Positions 1 to 6,531 of a stretch of 8,800 nt of DNA are shown here, one piece after another. The stretch comes from Lactobacillus delbrueckii (GTDB lineage: Bacteria; Bacillota; Bacilli; Lactobacillales; Lactobacillaceae), in NCBI GenBank assembly GCA_004556255.1, contig SFHY01000046.1, positions 1 to 8,800 on the forward strand, written 5' to 3'. Both the position numbers and the translations under genes were made by a program. How positions within the stretch are numbered: the first letter of the stretch is position 1; each line of letters opens with the position of its first letter. The notes beneath the pieces were generated by a model, which worked only from the letters and a program-made list of their open reading frames with translations, ran no database searches and was not told the DNA's origin.

Positions 1-1
1 G

Positions 2-67
2 GCATTGGCTTCATCTCCACTTTACATAGTAAAAGAAAAAGTGTTGAACGACTACTCCGTCGAGTAA
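2..67 (+). other. Possible 3' end of a gene truncated by the left edge
   Basis: Frame 2 stays open from the left edge for 21 codons to a TAA at 65-67 and gives a protein-like tail ending KVLNDYSVE. The codons are AT-rich, unlike the GC-rich third positions of every other gene in the window. That would fit an insertion-sequence transposase tail or other acquired DNA, or simply chance. Frame 1 is also open to a TAG at 79-81, so the short open stretch is weak evidence. The hairpin at 40-79 overlaps the end of this frame. I do not recognise the peptide. The upstream sequence would settle it. Confidence 0.2.
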
Positions 68-79
68 TCATCCAACACT
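40..79 (-). terminator. Hairpin with T-tract on the minus strand (probable terminator)
   Basis: Outer arms AGTGTTG (40-46) and CAACACT (73-79) pair over 7 bp. After a small internal loop, an inner stem pairs 50-57 with 62-69 with one mismatch. Read on the minus strand the stem is followed directly by TTTTTCTTTT, the usual form of a rho-independent terminator. It lies about 85 bp beyond the stronger hairpin that ends the aldo/keto reductase gene. It may therefore be a second, fail-safe terminator, or the end of a short minus-strand transcript from 80-163. A further 9-bp inverted repeat (26-34 with 105-113, ATAGTAAAA/TTTTACTAT) encloses it. Confidence 0.5.
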
Positions 80-163
80 AGATTAGTATGTTTTGTTGTC
101 TAATTTTTACTATTTACACACGAATTTATACTGAACCAAAATTTTTACAGATGTTTAAAAGAA

Positions 164-196
164 AAATAAGCAGTTGACCAGTGCAACTGCTTATTT
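164..196 (-). terminator. Rho-independent terminator of the aldo/keto reductase gene
   Basis: A perfect 13-bp stem (AAATAAGCAGTTG at 164-176, CAACTGCTTATTT at 184-196) closes a 7-base loop. It starts 8 bases beyond the reductase stop codon. On the minus strand it is followed by TTCTTTT, a reasonable U-tract. The plus-strand side has no T-run, so it acts mainly for the minus strand. Confidence 0.85.
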
Positions 197-203
197 CCAC
201 TGC

Positions 204-1034
204 TTAAAATTCCTGGTGCTGGTTAGGGTCGCGGTCGGGCCGGCGGCCATCTGCCTTGTCCAAGTCCGTCAAGGCGGTCACTTCCTCTTCAGTTAAACTG
301 AAGTCAAAAATGTCCAGGTTGCTCAACTGGTGCTGGCTGGAGGAAGCCTTTGGAATTGGCACTACTCCCAGTTGGACTTCCCAGCGCAAGATTACTTGAG
401 CCGGGCTCTTGCCGTACTTGGCGGCCAGCTTTTGAATCAAGTCTTCCTGGAAAACTTCCCCGGCCCGCATGAGCGGACTCCAGGCTTCCGTAACGATCCC
501 ATGCTCATTGTCATAAGCCCGGACGGCGCGGCTGGACCAGTAGGGATGCAGCTCCACCTGGTTGACGGCTGGCGTAACCCCGGTTTCCTTAATCAAACGG
601 TCGATATGCCTTGGTTCAAAATTCGACACCCCAATCGACCGGACCAAGCCAAATCTTTGCGCGTCGATCAAGGCCTGCCAGGCTTCTACATAATGGTCTT
701 CCAAAGGATTTGGCCAGTGGATTAGGTAGAGGTCAAAGTAGTCCAGCCCGCTTCTTAAGAGGCCCTCTTCCAGTTCGTTGATCGCGGCCCTGTATTCGTG
801 GTGGTTTCCCGGCAACTTTGAGGTCACAAAGAGCTGGCTTCTGGCAACTGAGCTGTTTCTGATTGCCTTGCCCAGGGCCCCTTCGTTTTCATAGCGGGCG
901 GCTGAGTCCAGGAGCCGGTAGCCATTTTCAATCGCCTGGCTGATGGCCAGGGCCCCTTGGTAGCCCTTGATCTTGTATGTGCCAAAGCCGATTTGTGGAA
1001 TCCTGTTTCCGTCATTTAGCTTGAATTCTTCCAT
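204..1034 (-). CDS. Aldo/keto reductase (NADPH-dependent oxidoreductase)
   Basis: A 276-residue soluble (beta/alpha)8-barrel oxidoreductase of the AKR superfamily, of the 2,5-diketo-gluconate reductase / prostaglandin F synthase-like bacterial type. It reduces aldehydes or ketones with NAD(P)H; the physiological substrate cannot be read from sequence. The catalytic tetrad is complete: Asp43 and Tyr48 in DSAARYENE, Lys73 in TSKLP and His106 in LIHWPNP. The GVSNF motif (135-139) and NQVELHPY (158-165) are typical. The C-terminal cofactor loop IPKASS (from Ile227) keeps Lys229. However, the position six residues later, usually the Arg that grips the NADPH 2'-phosphate, appears to be His235, so cofactor preference may be relaxed. 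The length is normal for the family. The ATG at 1034 has an AAGGA ribosome binding site seven bases upstream (1042-1046). The gene is monocistronic, with its own terminator, and diverges from the nuclease gene. Confidence 0.93.
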   Translation of the reverse strand: MEEFKLNDGNRIPQIGFGTYKIKGYQGALAISQAIENGYRLLDSAARYENEGALGKAIRNSSVARSQLFVTSKLPGNHHEYRAAINELEEGLLRSGLDYFDLYLIHWPNPLEDHYVEAWQALIDAQRFGLVRSIGVSNFEPRHIDRLIKETGVTPAVNQVELHPYWSSRAVRAYDNEHGIVTEAWSPLMRAGEVFQEDLIQKLAAKYGKSPAQVILRWEVQLGVVPIPKASSSQHQLSNLDIFDFSLTEEEVTALTDLDKADGRRPDRDPNQHQEF

Positions 1035-1086
1035 GATTTTTTCCTTTTGCCTTTCTAGAGATAAGTATTGCCTGCTTTTTCTCTCA

Positions 1087-1092
1087 ATTATA
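1087..1092 (-). promoter_or_regulatory. -10 box (TATAAT) for the aldo/keto reductase gene
   Basis: A perfect TATAAT on the minus strand lies 53 bases upstream of the reductase ATG. No good -35 box sits 16-18 bases further upstream (the best is a CCGGAA-like hexamer). The promoter may therefore be weak or activator-dependent. It lies back-to-back with the nuclease promoter in a 126-bp divergent spacer. Confidence 0.5.
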
Positions 1093-1103
1093 GGTTAAAT
1101 CTT

Positions 1104-1131
1104 TTGGTTTCCGGGAAAAATCCTCTAAAAT
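1104..1131 (+). promoter_or_regulatory. Candidate promoter for the nuclease-dipeptidase unit
   Basis: TTGGTT (1104-1109), a 16-base spacer and TAAAAT (1126-1131) lie about 30 bases upstream of the nuclease start. The -35 match is only partial, while the -10 is good. A GAGGA ribosome binding site follows at 1150-1154, six bases before the ATG. Confidence 0.4.
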
Positions 1132-1160
1132 AGTTTTAGTTTAAAAAGCGAGGAAAAGAA

Positions 1161-2006
1161 ATGGCAAAAAAACGCAGGCGCAAGAAGCGCCAAAATACCA
1201 GCCTGTTGTCGGTTGCTATCGCCGCGGCAGCAATCATTTGGGGCGTCTACACCAAGGGCGGCCAGGAAAATTTAACTAGCACCAGTTCAAATACCAGCAC
1301 TTCATCAAGCACGGTCAGCTCGGCCCAAACGGCGAAAACCGTCTACGGGGGATTAGCCAAGAGCGACTACCAGAAATTAGCCCAGGAAACTTTTAAATCC
1401 GGCGGCAAGGGCTGGCGCTATGTTAACAACAATCACTCCACCTTGGTGAAAAGCGCCTGGAAGGTCAACCGGGTCATCTACTCTAACCTGGACAGCCAGA
1501 ACCGGACTTCCAGCTCAAACACCGCCTTTTTGGAAAAGCGGAACGTGGCCAACGACTCCCTAAGAGTCAGGCAGTACGTCCAGCCAACCGGCTGGCACTC
1601 CAACCGGCAAAACGGGACCCAGATCTACAACCGGGGCCACCTGATTGCCTATTCAGTTTCCGCCGGCATCGACCAGGACGGCAACTACAACCCCAAGAAC
1701 CAGTCCGGTGACCAGAACAACCCCAAGAACCTCTTTACCCAGTCAGCCTTTTCTAACCAGAAGATCCAGACGATTTTTGAAAGCAAGGTCCGGTCAGCTT
1801 TAAGAAGCGGGAAAAAGGTCATCTACCAGGCAACGCCAATTTTCAGAGGCCGGGAACTCATGGCCCGGGGGATCAACCTCCAGGCAGTTTCCACCGACGG
1901 CAGCCTGGATTTCAACGTTTATATCTACAATGTGCAGCCGGGCTACCAGTTTGACTACGAAACCGGCCGGGCAAAGATCGACCGCAGCATGCAGGCCAGC
2001 GAATAG
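1161..2006 (+). CDS. Membrane-anchored DNA/RNA non-specific endonuclease (EndA/NucA-like)
   Basis: A 281-residue sugar-non-specific nuclease of the beta-beta-alpha-metal family, resembling streptococcal EndA. A very basic N-terminus (AKKRRRKKR, residues 2-10) is followed by one hydrophobic segment (about 14-30) without an evident cleavage site, so it is probably anchored and faces outward. A Ser/Thr-rich linker (about 38-60) leads to the catalytic domain (about 80-270). The active-site motif reads NRGH at 157-160 instead of the common DRGH; the general-base His160 is present. The downstream NNPKNLFTQSAFSNQ (186-200) supplies the expected metal-ligand asparagine. The C-terminal FNVYIYNVQPGYQFDYETG (251-269) matches the end of EndA-like domains. 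Members degrade extracellular nucleic acid for nutrition or nick DNA during uptake; which applies here is unknown. The dipeptidase gene starts 15 bp downstream, suggesting co-transcription. Confidence 0.9.
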   Translation: MAKKRRRKKRQNTSLLSVAIAAAAIIWGVYTKGGQENLTSTSSNTSTSSSTVSSAQTAKTVYGGLAKSDYQKLAQETFKSGGKGWRYVNNNHSTLVKSAWKVNRVIYSNLDSQNRTSSSNTAFLEKRNVANDSLRVRQYVQPTGWHSNRQNGTQIYNRGHLIAYSVSAGIDQDGNYNPKNQSGDQNNPKNLFTQSAFSNQKIQTIFESKVRSALRSGKKVIYQATPIFRGRELMARGINLQAVSTDGSLDFNVYIYNVQPGYQFDYETGRAKIDRSMQASE

Positions 2007-2021
2007 AAAGAAGGAAGAAAT

Positions 2022-3425
2022 ATGCGCGACAACTGTACAACCATGCTGGTGGGCAAGAAGGCCAGCCTTGACGGGTCCACGATCGTGGCCAGAGATGAAG
2101 ACTACGACCAGGGCTTTAATGAAAAGCGCTTTGTCTACTATCCAGCTAAAAATTATGATGAGCTCTTTGTTTCCAACGGAACTGGCGTTGAAATTCCCTT
2201 AAAGGGAGAAGGCTGCGGCTTCACCGCCGTCCGTGACGCCGTGGAAGACTACGGCCGCTTTGACGAGCAGGGGATCAACAGCTACAACGTGGCCATGAGC
2301 TCAACGGAAAGCGAAGCCAGCAACCGCCGGGTCTTGGGCCATGATCCTTTTGTCAAAAATGGGATCGGGGAAGACTCCATGCTTTATTTGGTCCTGCCTT
2401 TCATCAAGACGGCCAGAGAAGGGGTTGAGCGCCTGGGCCGCCTGGTTGAAGAGTACGGGTCCAGCGAAAGTAACGGGATTGCTTTTGGCGATGAAAATGA
2501 AATCTGGTACATGGAAACCGGGGCCGGCCACCAGTGGGTTGCCCGCCGGGTGCCAGACGACAGCTATGTCGTGGCCCCAAACATGATGATCATCGGGGAA
2601 ATCGACTTTGACGACCCGTCCAACTACATGTATTCCACTAACCTCCGCCAGTTCGTCAAGGACCACCACTTGAACCCTTCTAAAACTGGCAGCTTCAACT
2701 TCCGGGAGATTTTTGCCCCAAGAGACCAGGACGACCTGCGCTATAACACTCCCCGGATGTGGTATGGGCAAAAGCTCTTTAACCCGGAAGTGGGTCAATC
2801 CATCGATGACCTGGACATGCCGTTTTGCCGGGTGCCGGCCAAGAAGATCGCCATCGAAGACGTGCAATTTTACTTGAGCAGCCACTACGAAAACACGGAA
2901 TACGACTACTTAACTAAGGAAGAAAGTCCGGTCAAGAATGCCTACCGGCCAATTTCTGTCACGGTGTCGCAAGAATGCTCCATCATGCAGATCAGAAGTG
3001 ACCGGCCAGAAGGCTACAAGGCTATCCAGTGGCTCTGCTTCGGCCTTTACGCGGCTGCACCATGGGTACCTTTCTACACGAATATCAAGGACACCCCGGC
3101 CAATTACCAGATCAAGACCGGCCAGGTTGACCCGACTAATAGCGCATACTGGCTCTACAAGTGTATCCAGGCCTTGCTGGAAGGCAAGCAGCAAAACTGG
3201 CAGAGAAAGCTCCGGGCCTTCCAGGCTGACTGCCAGAGCCTGGCGATCCAGCACGTCGACGAAACTGACAGAGCAGCTGAAAAGTTGAGCCAAACAGAAT
3301 TAGCAGGCTTTTTGACGGAAGCCAATGGTAAAATTGCCGCGGCGATCACGGCCAAGGGCAAAGACCTTTTCGACCAGCTGGTCAAGGACAATCTCAACAA
3401 CTCGATTTACAAGTACCGGCCCTAA
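2022..3425 (+). CDS. pepD: Dipeptidase, peptidase family C69 (PepD type)
   Basis: A 467-residue cytoplasmic dipeptidase of the N-terminal-nucleophile hydrolase fold, close in length to Lactobacillus helveticus PepDA (about 474). The N-terminus DNCTTMLVGKKASLDGSTI carries the expected nucleophile Cys5, followed by DGST (17-20) and ARDED (23-27), the conserved opening of this family. Cys5 must become the first residue for activity, so removal of four residues is inferred. NSYNVAMSSTES and WYMETGAGHQWVA are further typical family blocks. It would split dipeptides of broad specificity produced by casein breakdown, upstream of the free amino-acid pool. AAGGAAG precedes the ATG in the 15-base gap after the nuclease gene. 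No hairpin is seen after the stop, so some read-through into the next unit is possible. L. delbrueckii carries several PepD paralogues and I cannot say which one this is. Confidence 0.92.
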   Translation: MRDNCTTMLVGKKASLDGSTIVARDEDYDQGFNEKRFVYYPAKNYDELFVSNGTGVEIPLKGEGCGFTAVRDAVEDYGRFDEQGINSYNVAMSSTESEASNRRVLGHDPFVKNGIGEDSMLYLVLPFIKTAREGVERLGRLVEEYGSSESNGIAFGDENEIWYMETGAGHQWVARRVPDDSYVVAPNMMIIGEIDFDDPSNYMYSTNLRQFVKDHHLNPSKTGSFNFREIFAPRDQDDLRYNTPRMWYGQKLFNPEVGQSIDDLDMPFCRVPAKKIAIEDVQFYLSSHYENTEYDYLTKEESPVKNAYRPISVTVSQECSIMQIRSDRPEGYKAIQWLCFGLYAAAPWVPFYTNIKDTPANYQIKTGQVDPTNSAYWLYKCIQALLEGKQQNWQRKLRAFQADCQSLAIQHVDETDRAAEKLSQTELAGFLTEANGKIAAAITAKGKDLFDQLVKDNLNNSIYKYRP

Positions 3426-3442
3426 TTTCCGGCAAAAAATAG

Positions 3443-3448
3443 TACAAT
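3443..3448 (+). promoter_or_regulatory. Candidate -10 box upstream of the hydrolase-acetyltransferase unit
   Basis: TACAAT in the 74-bp gap between the dipeptidase stop and the next start is a good -10 match. No -35 hexamer at the right distance is convincing. The AAGGAG ribosome binding site at 3488-3493, six bases before the ATG, is strong. Confidence 0.3.
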
Positions 3449-3499
3449 AGGAATGTTGTAAGTTTTTAATGTAAAGTAAGAAATCGTAAGGAGTTTTTT

Positions 3500-4087
3500 A
3501 TGGAAAAAGAGATGACCTTAATCAGCGCCAAGGGCAAGTTAAAAGGAACTTGGGGCGAAGCCGTCAACCCAATCGAAGGGATGACCCCTTTGGTAATTTT
3601 GGCTAAGATTGGCGATAAGGACCAGGCCTATTGGCTGAGCCGCTACTTAAATGATGCCGGCATTTTGACCTTCACCTTTGAAGCAGAAGATGCAGCTAGC
3701 GCCATCAGTAGCTACCACCTGGCCTTTGACGAACTCAGAAATGACGACCGGGTAGCTAGCGAATACATCGTCTTTGCCGGCTACGGGGAAGCGGGTAACG
3801 CGGCAGCTGTCGCGGCTAGTGAAATCGGCCGGTCAGTCCGGGGGATCTTTTTAATGTCACCAGTTATCAAAGACTGGGACAAGATTAAGGGCTACCAGGG
3901 CCGCAGCTACATTGTTGCCGGCAGCGATGACGACCAGGCGCCTTTGGCCAGCCTGGAAATGATGGCCAAGCAGCTGAAGCAAGGTGAACTTTTGCAAATG
4001 CGGGGCGCCGGCCACGACTACCGGGAAGAAGACTGGGAAAGAGCAGGGATGCTGCTCAGAACCTGGGTCTTGACTGGCCTTAACTAA
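3500..4087 (+). CDS. Alpha/beta-hydrolase-like protein, apparently lacking the catalytic serine
   Basis: A 195-residue cytoplasmic protein with the layout of a small alpha/beta hydrolase. A first strand sits at about 30-36 (PLVILAK), then a nucleophile-elbow region at 90-99 (IVFAGYGEAG), an acid loop at 138-147 (IVAGSDDDQA) and a C-terminal GAGHDY with His172. The usual G-x-S-x-G elbow reads GYGEAG, so glycine (Gly96) stands where the nucleophile serine should be. The oxyanion His-Gly after strand 3 is also absent (AKIGDKDQ). Acid and histidine remain. Either the active site has been lost and the fold has another role, such as ligand binding, or another residue serves as nucleophile. The frame is intact, with normal codon use and a strong ribosome binding site, so this is not a decayed gene. 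It is followed after 13 bp by the acetyltransferase gene and is probably co-transcribed. Confidence 0.75.
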   Translation: MEKEMTLISAKGKLKGTWGEAVNPIEGMTPLVILAKIGDKDQAYWLSRYLNDAGILTFTFEAEDAASAISSYHLAFDELRNDDRVASEYIVFAGYGEAGNAAAVAASEIGRSVRGIFLMSPVIKDWDKIKGYQGRSYIVAGSDDDQAPLASLEMMAKQLKQGELLQMRGAGHDYREEDWERAGMLLRTWVLTGLN

Positions 4088-4100
4088 GAAGGAAGTAGCA

Positions 4101-4622
4101 ATGACAGAAGTAAAGATTGAGCAAGTTAGTGAGAAAGATTTGCCAGATTTGATTGCTATCAGCCGGGAAACTTTCGCGGATACTTTTGGCAAAGACAACA
4201 GCCCGGAAGACATGGCCAAGTTTTTGGACGAAAGCTACAATGAAGACAAGCTTGGAGCAGAAATAGCAACTCCGGGCAGCTTCTTTTACTTCTTGAAGGT
4301 GGACGGGGAAGTTGCCGGCTACTTGAAGCTGGACGTTGACGACGCCCAAAACGAAGATGTCGACCCCAACGGTCTGGAAGTTGAGCGGATCTACCTGCGC
4401 AAATCCTTCCAGCACCGGGGATTAGGCAAGAAGTTATTTGAGTTCGCGGAAGAAAAGGGCCGGGAATGGGGCAAGTCTGTCCTCTGGCTGGGCGTTTGGG
4501 AGCACAACGAAAACGCCAAGAACTTCTATGCCAGCCGCGGTTTGACCCGGTTCAGCGAGCATGTCTTCGTTCTTGGCGATGACCGTCAGACAGATTTTTT
4601 GTTAAAAAAGCCTCTTGCTTAG
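4101..4622 (+). CDS. GNAT N-acetyltransferase, PaiA type (polyamine acetyltransferase-like)
   Basis: A 173-residue GNAT-fold acetyltransferase. The acetyl-CoA pyrophosphate loop QHRGLG (104-109) fits the Q/R-x-x-G-x-G/A motif, preceded by the strand LEVERIYL (92-99). WLGVWEHNENAKNFYASRGL (119 on, approximately) is the typical C-terminal block. The overall pattern, with ETFADTF and NSPEDMAKFL near the N-terminus, GYLKLDVDDAQ in the middle and GDDRQTDFLL at the end, closely resembles Bacillus subtilis PaiA, which acetylates spermidine and spermine. A role in polyamine or small-amine detoxification is therefore likely but not proven; GNAT substrates diverge easily. AAGGAAG (4089-4095) precedes the ATG. 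The TAG stop overlaps the TAA of the convergent pepI gene. Confidence 0.88.
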   Translation: MTEVKIEQVSEKDLPDLIAISRETFADTFGKDNSPEDMAKFLDESYNEDKLGAEIATPGSFFYFLKVDGEVAGYLKLDVDDAQNEDVDPNGLEVERIYLRKSFQHRGLGKKLFEFAEEKGREWGKSVLWLGVWEHNENAKNFYASRGLTRFSEHVFVLGDDRQTDFLLKKPLA

Positions 4623-4656
4623 TCCTGGCTGATTAACCAGTCAGACAAGAGCTTTT
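4606..4656. terminator. Shared bidirectional terminator between acetyltransferase and pepI
   Basis: AAAAG-C-CTCTTG (4606-4617) pairs with CAAGAGCTTTT (4646-4656): 11 bp with one bulged C. A smaller inner pairing is possible (CTGG 4625-4628 with CCAG 4637-4640). On the minus strand the stem runs into CTTTTTT, and on the plus strand into CTTTT. The hairpin covers the last codons and both stop codons of the two convergent genes, so no separate intergenic terminator is needed. Confidence 0.7.
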
Positions 4657-5506
4657 GGTACTTGGCATTTTCCTGGACAAAAGGCATGTGGCCGCAGCCG
4701 GCAAAGAGCTCCCAGCGGGCATTTGGCAAGTGGTCGTACATGCTTTTGGCCACTAGGGGAGTGCACAAGTCGTCAGTGCCACTGGTAATCAGGGCCGGCA
4801 AGTCCAGGTCCTTTAAGCGGTCAGTGTACTCATAGCCGTGCAGGTTGCCAATCGGCGTATATTCATTAGGGCCCCAGCCGGTCAAGTAGGCCAGGCTGCC
4901 GCCCTTTTTTTTGCGCAAAACTGGCTCCGGCAGGTCCGGCGTAAGCTTGATGGCGTGCTGGTCCATGAAGTGGGCGTTGGCTGCCTGGTAGGCCGGGGAG
5001 TCGTAGTTGCCAGTTGTTTCAGCTTCCTTGATAGCGGCCTGCTCATCTTCTGGCAGGTACTTGATCAAGCGGTGCAGTTCCTGGCTCCAAAGCTTGGCGG
5101 AGGCTAAAGTGGAGGAGAGGATCAGGCTCTTGACCCCTTCAGGCTGGTAGTCGCACAGGTAGATCAAGGCCAGCATCCCGCCCCAGCTTTGCCCCAGGAG
5201 GTGGATCTGGTCAAGGCCCAGCTGCTCTCTGATATTTTCCAGCTCCTTGACCCAGGTTTGGGCCGTGTAGGCTGTTTCTGCCTGGTCGTCGGGGATGCTG
5301 GAGTTGCCGCAGCCTAATTGGTCATACATGATGACCTGGCGGCCGCTTTTTTCAGCGACTTGGTCGAGGACTTCAAAATAGTTGTGACTGCTGCCGGGCC
5401 CGCCGTGGAGAAGGAGGAGCGGGGCGCGGTCAGTAGCCTCGCCCACGATCCGGCAGTAGGTTTGCCAATTTCCGAATGGAAGATATTTTTCTGTGATTTG
5501 CATCAT
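4619..5506 (-). CDS. pepI: Proline iminopeptidase (prolyl aminopeptidase)
   Basis: A 295-residue alpha/beta-hydrolase of peptidase family S33 that removes N-terminal proline from peptides (Pro-|-Xaa), acting in the cytoplasm or at the membrane. It matters for growth on proline-rich casein. I recognise it as the L. delbrueckii PepIP. All functional residues are present: HGGPG oxyanion motif (34-38), GQSWGG with nucleophile Ser107, Asp246 in SGTDDLCTP and His273 in GCGHMPF. The frame is open 26 codons further upstream (to 5584). That extension would start inside the corA start region, lacks a ribosome binding site and is hydrophobic noise. The start MMQITEKYLP at 5506, with AAGTAGG just upstream (complement of 5513-5519), matches the known protein. 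The second ATG, at 5503, is an alternative one codon in. It is convergent with the acetyltransferase gene (stops overlap) and divergent from corA. Confidence 0.96.
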   Translation of the reverse strand: MMQITEKYLPFGNWQTYCRIVGEATDRAPLLLLHGGPGSSHNYFEVLDQVAEKSGRQVIMYDQLGCGNSSIPDDQAETAYTAQTWVKELENIREQLGLDQIHLLGQSWGGMLALIYLCDYQPEGVKSLILSSTLASAKLWSQELHRLIKYLPEDEQAAIKEAETTGNYDSPAYQAANAHFMDQHAIKLTPDLPEPVLRKKKGGSLAYLTGWGPNEYTPIGNLHGYEYTDRLKDLDLPALITSGTDDLCTPLVAKSMYDHLPNARWELFAGCGHMPFVQENAKYQKLLSDWLISQD

Positions 5507-5582
5507 TATTTTACCTACTTTAAACAACTTAATTTTAAAAAATGGTAACATGAATAATGAGTAAAATGAAGGTGGGACAACC
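5507..5582. promoter_or_regulatory. AT-rich divergent spacer between pepI and corA
   Basis: This 76-bp spacer must hold the promoters of both divergent genes. Several hexamers resemble -10 boxes (TAAAAT at 5562-5567 plus; TAAAAT on minus at 5532-5537), but none has a convincing -35 at 16-18 bases. The start points cannot be assigned from sequence. AAGGTGGG at 5569-5576 is the corA ribosome binding site. Confidence 0.35.
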
Positions 5583-6500
5583 ATGATTAAGCAACAAATT
5601 TTTCCAATTGAAACAGATTTTAACTGGTATGACGTCAGTGGCTTGAACGAAGCTGACAGCCGGCGCCTGCAGACAGAGTTTTATTTTACTCCGGAAATCA
5701 TTTCCTACGTTTCCGACCGGCATGAACGGCCCCACTACGACTACGACCAATATACCGACACCCACCTGCTGGTCTATGACGTGCCAGTCTGGCCAACGAC
5801 GACCAGCAAGCACTTCACTTCCCGGCCAATCACTTTTTTGCTGCAGGACAAGAACCTCTTTTCCTTCCATACGATTGAGACCAGCTATGTTTTTGACGAG
5901 TTCAATGATCCCCAGGTTTTGCGCCGGCTCTCCCACGCACAAGACGTGACGGAACTGCTGGCGACTTTTTTGATGTACGCTTCCCAGTACTTCCAGCGGG
6001 CCATCACCCAGCTGGATGCTGAACGCAACGATCTGGACGTCAAGCTGAGTGATGACATCGACAATAAGGACCTGGTGGAGTTGTCCAATATTGAAAAGAG
6101 TCTGGTCTACCTGTCCAGTTCAATTCAGACTGACCAGATGATGCTGCACAGCCTGCAGCACTCCCGGCTGACTTTTTCCAAAGCAGCCAAGGAAAGGCTA
6201 GACGACGTTTTGATTGAATCCAGCCAGTCTTCAGAAATGGTGCAGATTTCCCGGCAGGTGACCAAGACTTTGTCATCGACTTCCAACAACATGATGAACA
6301 ACAACCTGAACGACACCATGCAGTTCTTGACGGTCTGGTCCATCGTTTTGACCATCCCGACCATTTTGACTGGTTTTTACGGGATGAACGTGAAGCTGCC
6401 GGTTTTCGGGGCCAGCTATGACTGGATAGTCATTATTTTGATCACCGTCTTTTTGATGGTCTGGCTGATCTTCCTCATGCGCAAGCACCATCTTTTCTAA
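5583..6500 (+). CDS. CorA-family magnesium/divalent cation transporter
   Basis: A 305-residue member of the CorA metal-ion transporter family, which forms pentameric channels carrying Mg2+ (sometimes Co2+, Ni2+ or Zn2+) into the cell. An acidic cytoplasmic domain with long helices occupies about 1-245 (coiled-coil-like 135-235, rich in Leu, Gln, Ser, Asp). Two C-terminal membrane segments follow: TM1 at about 247-266 and TM2 at about 281-299. The signature YGMN (266-269) is the selectivity-loop GMN motif between them. The tail RKHHLF is short and basic, as expected. Length and topology are normal. The next gene begins 31 bp downstream with no intervening hairpin, so both are probably one transcript. 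L. delbrueckii may carry other CorA paralogues, so I give no symbol. Confidence 0.93.
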   Translation: MIKQQIFPIETDFNWYDVSGLNEADSRRLQTEFYFTPEIISYVSDRHERPHYDYDQYTDTHLLVYDVPVWPTTTSKHFTSRPITFLLQDKNLFSFHTIETSYVFDEFNDPQVLRRLSHAQDVTELLATFLMYASQYFQRAITQLDAERNDLDVKLSDDIDNKDLVELSNIEKSLVYLSSSIQTDQMMLHSLQHSRLTFSKAAKERLDDVLIESSQSSEMVQISRQVTKTLSSTSNNMMNNNLNDTMQFLTVWSIVLTIPTILTGFYGMNVKLPVFGASYDWIVIILITVFLMVWLIFLMRKHHLF

Positions 6501-6531
6501 AGGGGTTAAGAGCTAGAAACAAGGAGCTTTA

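Noticed and set aside
26..113. Insertion-sequence terminal inverted repeats at the 9-bp repeat ATAGTAAAA/TTTTACTAT
   Set aside because: The repeats are short and AT-rich, only about 70 bp apart, and enclose no transposase frame. They are better read as part of a hairpin region.
330..725. A 131-codon plus-strand frame inside the aldo/keto reductase gene
   Set aside because: The opposite strand encodes a complete reductase with all catalytic residues. This frame has no ribosome binding site or family features.
2301..2885. A 194-codon open frame on the minus strand inside the dipeptidase gene
   Set aside because: It is antisense to a clearly conserved C69 dipeptidase, and its composition follows from that gene's codon bias. 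It has no start signals.
5507..5584. A 26-residue N-terminal extension of PepI
   Set aside because: The known 295-residue protein starts at MMQITEKYLP. The extension has no ribosome binding site and would overlap the corA start codon.
5535..5942. A 135-codon minus-strand frame across the pepI-corA spacer and the start of corA
   Set aside because: It runs through the divergent promoter region and opposite a clear CorA frame. It has no domain or start signal.
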